Origin: Clostridia bacterium
Lineage (GTDB): Bacteria; Bacillota; Clostridia; UBA1381
NCBI GenBank assembly: GCA_017415105.1
Contig: JAFQJD010000030.1
Coordinates: forward strand, 1 to 64,000
Direction of reading: 5' to 3'
Length of the DNA: 64,000 bases
This document shows, piece by piece, positions 61,729 to 64,000 of the stretch (its first letter is position 1; the number at the start of each line of letters is the position of its first letter). Both the position numbers and the translations under genes were made by a program. The notes under the pieces were generated by a model, which saw only the letters and a program-made list of their open reading frames with translations, was not told the origin of the DNA and made no database searches.

Positions 61729-62260
61729 ATTGCATATCTTTCTTTAAAGTTGATGCAGTTTTTTCATCCTTAAGTGTTTCTAAAAGCATAAATCCGAAAT
61801 CTGCTGCGGCACCGGGGCCTTTTCCGGTTATTATAAGCCCGTCACGTACTGCTTTTTCACCTGTCATTTCTGCATCATAGCAAAATTCTTCAAAGCCGGG
61901 GTAGCACGTTGCCTTTTTGCCCATAAGGAGCATCTTTTTGCCTAAAATTGATGGCGATGCACAGATTGCGGCGATAAATTTGTTATATGCAACTGCATGA
62001 TTTATAACTGCGTGAACCTCGTTTGATGCATCTAAAAGCCCGTGACCTGCACCGCCGGGGAGAATGACCATTTCCATACTGTCAAGGTCAACTTCATTTA
62101 TCATTATATCAGCACAAACCTCAACACCGTGTGCACCACGTACTGACTTTGTTTGCATAATTGATGCTGTTTTAGTGTCAACACCGCCACGTCTTAAGAT
62201 ATCCAACGGCTCGATTGCTTCAATCTCCTCAAAGCCGTCTGCTAAAATCATATATACCAT
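61721..62260 (-). CDS. DJ-1/PfpI-family protein
   Basis: 179-residue class I glutamine-amidotransferase-like fold, DJ-1/YajL type. A-D-G-F-E-E-I-E-A-I-E-P at the N-terminus gives the conserved Glu, and A-A-I-C-A-S-P-S gives the nucleophile-elbow Cys. Roles suggested for the family include oxidative stress and glycation repair; uncertain here. I start at the ATG at 62260, behind AGGAAGGAA. First gene of the operon DJ-1/cyclo-ligase/TatD/rsmG. Confidence 0.92.
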   Translation of the reverse strand: MVYMILADGFEEIEAIEPLDILRRGGVDTKTASIMQTKSVRGAHGVEVCADIMINEVDLDSMEMVILPGGAGHGLLDASNEVHAVINHAVAYNKFIAAICASPSILGKKMLLMGKKATCYPGFEEFCYDAEMTGEKAVRDGLIITGKGPGAAADFGFMLLETLKDEKTASTLKKDMQYE

Positions 62261-62291
62261 ATCAGTAATTCCTTCCTGTTTTCTGATTATA

Positions 62292-62320
62292 ATTATACCA
62301 TAAAAAACTGTACTTGTCAT
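62292..62320 (-). promoter_or_regulatory. Promoter of the DJ-1/rsmG operon
   Basis: Minus strand ATGACA (62320-62315), 17 nt, TATAAT (62297-62292). Confidence 0.75.
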
Positions 62321-62513
62321 CTTATTTTAAAAAAATTTAATTTTTTTTTAATTTACTATGTACAAACGGGAAAAAGTATGATATAATACGTTTACTGTAT
62401 TTTAGAATATATTGGTGAATTCTGTCAAAGTGTAAGAATTATGCAACAGTATTACGTTAAATTTACCGGAACGTGATATTTTTGTGTTTTTTGTTTAAAA
62501 TTAAAAACAGGTC

Positions 62514-62542
62514 TTGACCTTTTACAGATTTTAGGTTACAAT
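62514..62542 (+). promoter_or_regulatory. Promoter of rsmD
   Basis: TTGACC (62514-62519), 17 nt, TACAAT (62537-62542), giving a leader of only about 12 nt before the ATG. Confidence 0.65.
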
Positions 62543-62560
62543 GATAGGGAGTAACAGTCA

Positions 62561-63106
62561 ATGCGTATTATTTCCGGCTCAAGACGAGGGCATAAGTTAC
62601 ACGAGTTTGAAGGGTATGATGTAAGACCGACAACTGACAGAGTCAAGGAGTCAATCTTTAATCTTATACAGAACGATGTAGCAGGGGCACGGGTTCTTGA
62701 TATGTTTGCAGGAACAGGTGCACTGTCATTTGAAGCTATCTCACGCGGTGCGGAATATGCAGTTCTTCTCGATTCTGACAAACGGTCGGTTGAGCTTATT
62801 AAGAAAAATATGCGTGAGTTGAGATTTGAGGATTTGTGTGAGGTAAGAGAAACTTCGTGTTTTGATTATGTAAAGAGTTGCAGTCAGAAATTTGACATCA
62901 TATTCCTTGACCCACCGTATAATAAAGGCTATATAGAGCCTGCACTGACAGCAATTTCAGAATACGGACTGCTTAATGAGTCTGCAATAGTGCTTCTTGA
63001 AAGCGATAATACAGACTTTAAGAATGAATTCCCGGGACTTACAATGGAAAAACAGCGACGTTACGGCAGAACATTTGTTACTGTTTACAGGCGTGAAGAG
63101 AGTTAG
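62561..63106 (+). CDS. rsmD: 16S rRNA (guanine-966-N2)-methyltransferase
   Basis: 181-residue methyltransferase. The N-terminus M-R-I-I-S-G-S-R-R-G is typical, the SAM loop is V-L-D-M-F-A-G-T-G-A-L-S-F-E-A, and the catalytic motif is F-L-D-P-P-Y-N-K-G. In most Firmicutes coaD follows; here the next gene is a coiled-coil protein. Confidence 0.95.
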   Translation: MRIISGSRRGHKLHEFEGYDVRPTTDRVKESIFNLIQNDVAGARVLDMFAGTGALSFEAISRGAEYAVLLDSDKRSVELIKKNMRELRFEDLCEVRETSCFDYVKSCSQKFDIIFLDPPYNKGYIEPALTAISEYGLLNESAIVLLESDNTDFKNEFPGLTMEKQRRYGRTFVTVYRREES

Positions 63107-63225
63107 CCATTGAGGCTCTAAAATTGATTTAGCGGGACTTGTTCCCTCTGATATATTATAATAAAAGACCATTATAAGCACACGAGTGCTTGGAAAAATT
63201 ATCTATTGAAAGGATGTTACAAGAG

Positions 63226-63681
63226 ATGGACATGGATATGGACATAATGGAAATCATCGACATGATGGAGGAAACCATTACAAAGGCGTCATCGGTACCG
63301 CTCACAGGCAAGATCATGATGGACAAGGATGAGCTTCTTGACTTTTTGCAGGAAATGAGACTCGTTTATCCTGAAGAGCTTAAAGAAGCGAAGTGGGTTA
63401 AGACAGAAAGACAGAGAATTCTTGATGAAGCAGAAGAAAGAGCTGACGCTATAAAGAAATCAGCCGAGGAAACTCAGGAAAGACTTGTTGATGAGCATGA
63501 AGTTACAAGACAGGCTTATGAGAAGGCTGAAGCTATCAGAGACATGTCTGAAAGAGATGCAAGAGAAATCAAGATGGATACAGACAGATACGTTGATGAA
63601 ATTCTTGCAGATGTTGAGCACAGACTTGACTTGCTTTTAAGAAAAGTACGTGAAGACAGAGAAGAGCATATGAACAACTGA
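63226..63681 (+). CDS. Coiled-coil protein, DivIVA/ATP-synthase-b-like composition
   Basis: About 152 residues, almost wholly helical and charged. After a Met/Asp-rich N-terminus comes K-A-S-S-V-P-L-T-G-K-I-M-M-D-K-D-E-L-L-D-F-L, which resembles a conserved clostridial family found beside rsmD/coaD; then a long coiled coil (E-R-Q-R-I-L-D-E-A-E-E-R-A-D-A-I). No membrane segment. The start is uncertain: several in-frame starts (TTG 63190, ATG 63214, 63226, 63232) share one AAAGGA site at 63209-63214; I take 63226. Confidence 0.75.
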   Translation: MDMDMDIMEIIDMMEETITKASSVPLTGKIMMDKDELLDFLQEMRLVYPEELKEAKWVKTERQRILDEAEERADAIKKSAEETQERLVDEHEVTRQAYEKAEAIRDMSERDAREIKMDTDRYVDEILADVEHRLDLLLRKVREDREEHMNN

Positions 63682-63765
63682 TTTTAAGTTAAATATATAA
63701 GGGCTGGATGATAAATTTTGTTCAGCTCTATTTGACTTTTAAGTCACAATAAGGGGGAAAAGAAA

Positions 63766-64000
63766 ATGTTATCAGATATCGAAATTGCACAGCGTGCCGA
63801 AATGCTTCACATCCGTGACATCGCCGCAAAAACGGGAATAGTTGAGGATGACCTTGAATACTACGGTAAATACAAGGCAAAGCTTTCAAGTGAGGCGATA
63901 AAGAAAGCTGAAAAGAATGAAAACGGTAAGCTTATATTGGTTACTGCAATCAATCCGACACCGGCAGGTGAGGGAAAAACAACCGTAACAATCGGTCTTG
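63766..64000 (+). CDS. fhs: Formate--tetrahydrofolate ligase, N-terminal part
   Basis: The first 78 codons are present; the gene runs off the right edge. [13 protein letters not shown] and I-A-A-K-T-G-I are standard, and the ATP loop [14 protein letters not shown] is complete. The enzyme makes 10-formyl-THF from formate, central to one-carbon metabolism in anaerobes. AAGGGGG precedes the ATG. A weak hairpin (AGGGCTG/CAGCTCT, about 63699-63727) lies upstream. Confidence 0.95.
   Translation, partial: MLSDIEIAQRAEMLHIRDIAAKTGIVEDDLEYYGKYKAKLSSEAIKKAEKNENGKLILVTAINPTPAGEGKTTVTIGL

Larger units (their letters stand above)
62261..62560. other. Divergent intergenic region before rsmD
   Basis: About 300 bases without a gene. 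It contains the minus-strand promoter of the DJ-1 operon (62292-62320), a weak plus-strand promoter (TGTACA 62359-62364, TATAAT 62382-62387) and the rsmD promoter (62514-62542). The stretch 62395-62510 between the two plus-strand promoters would be transcribed from the first one; I see no strong hairpin or small frame in it. Confidence 0.5.

Noticed and set aside
1-64000. CRISPR array, tRNA, rRNA or prophage
   Set aside because: No regularly spaced repeats, no tRNA-like or rRNA-like segments, and no phage structural or integrase genes seen.

Overview
The window looks like chromosomal DNA from a spore-forming, Gram-positive anaerobe of the Clostridia, probably a gut-type Oscillospiraceae/Lachnospiraceae relative. 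The evidence is AT-rich sequence with strong AGGAGG-type ribosome sites; a spoIIAA-spoIIAB-sigF operon and Spo0A-box-like sites (TGTCGAA); PolC-type DNA polymerase III; a class B sortase with its substrate; the DXP isoprenoid route (dxs, ispE); and formate-tetrahydrofolate ligase. Most promoters read as TTGACA-like/TATAAT-like boxes 17 nt apart. I see no tRNA, rRNA or CRISPR array.

Layout. 1-5.8 kb: tail of an AraC regulator, then valS-folC-alanine symporter. 5.8-13.3 kb: an iron-sulfur flavoprotein and an AraC regulator on the minus strand, then a six-gene plus-strand sugar operon (two TIM-barrel isomerase-like proteins, two Gfo/Idh/MocA oxidoreductases, mannonate dehydratase, SDR reductase). 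13.3-16.6 kb: PsiE-like and NhaC-like membrane proteins, then an island of three small unknown genes with Spo0A-box-like motifs. 16.6-19.2 kb: minus-strand folate operon (second folC, HD protein, folP). 19.3-28.5 kb: GH78 rhamnosidase, DacF-type carboxypeptidase, rluB, exonuclease, CapD-like dehydratase, aroF, pheA. 28.5-32.9 kb: sortase substrate and sortase, spoIIA operon, and an E2-like acyltransferase fold protein. 33-41 kb: polar amino-acid ABC transporter, Dabb protein, polC, tyrS.

41.1-44.1 kb: a 2,322-bp IS1595-family element (perfect 25-bp terminal inverted repeats, 8-bp target duplication) carries a transposase and a secreted/membrane passenger gene. It has split an SGNH-hydrolase gene, which reads through perfectly once the element and one target copy are removed. 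44.2-50.3 kb: LysR regulator, M20 peptidase, phosphoglucomutase, ttcA, and an acidic-tailed membrane protein. 50.3-56.1 kb: minus-strand dxs-tlyA-ispE, followed by three unknown envelope proteins. 56.2-64 kb: M18 aminopeptidase, proB, a noc/parB-like gene with a strongly structured 5' leader, then rsmG, tatD, 5-formyl-THF cyclo-ligase and a DJ-1 protein in one minus-strand operon, and plus-strand rsmD, a coiled-coil protein and the start of fhs.

The least explained parts are: the passenger-carrying IS; a 92-nt hairpin repeat present at 12.3 and 57.6 kb; the structured leader upstream of noc; the small-gene island at 15.2-16.6 kb; a small domain with a 'G-K-(D/N)-I-x-A-G-(K/R)' core shared by the sortase substrate and at least one envelope protein at 51-52.5 kb; and an E2-like protein that has lost its catalytic histidine and sits behind sigF under a promoter containing a Spo0A box. 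No finding here amounts to proof of a wholly new system.
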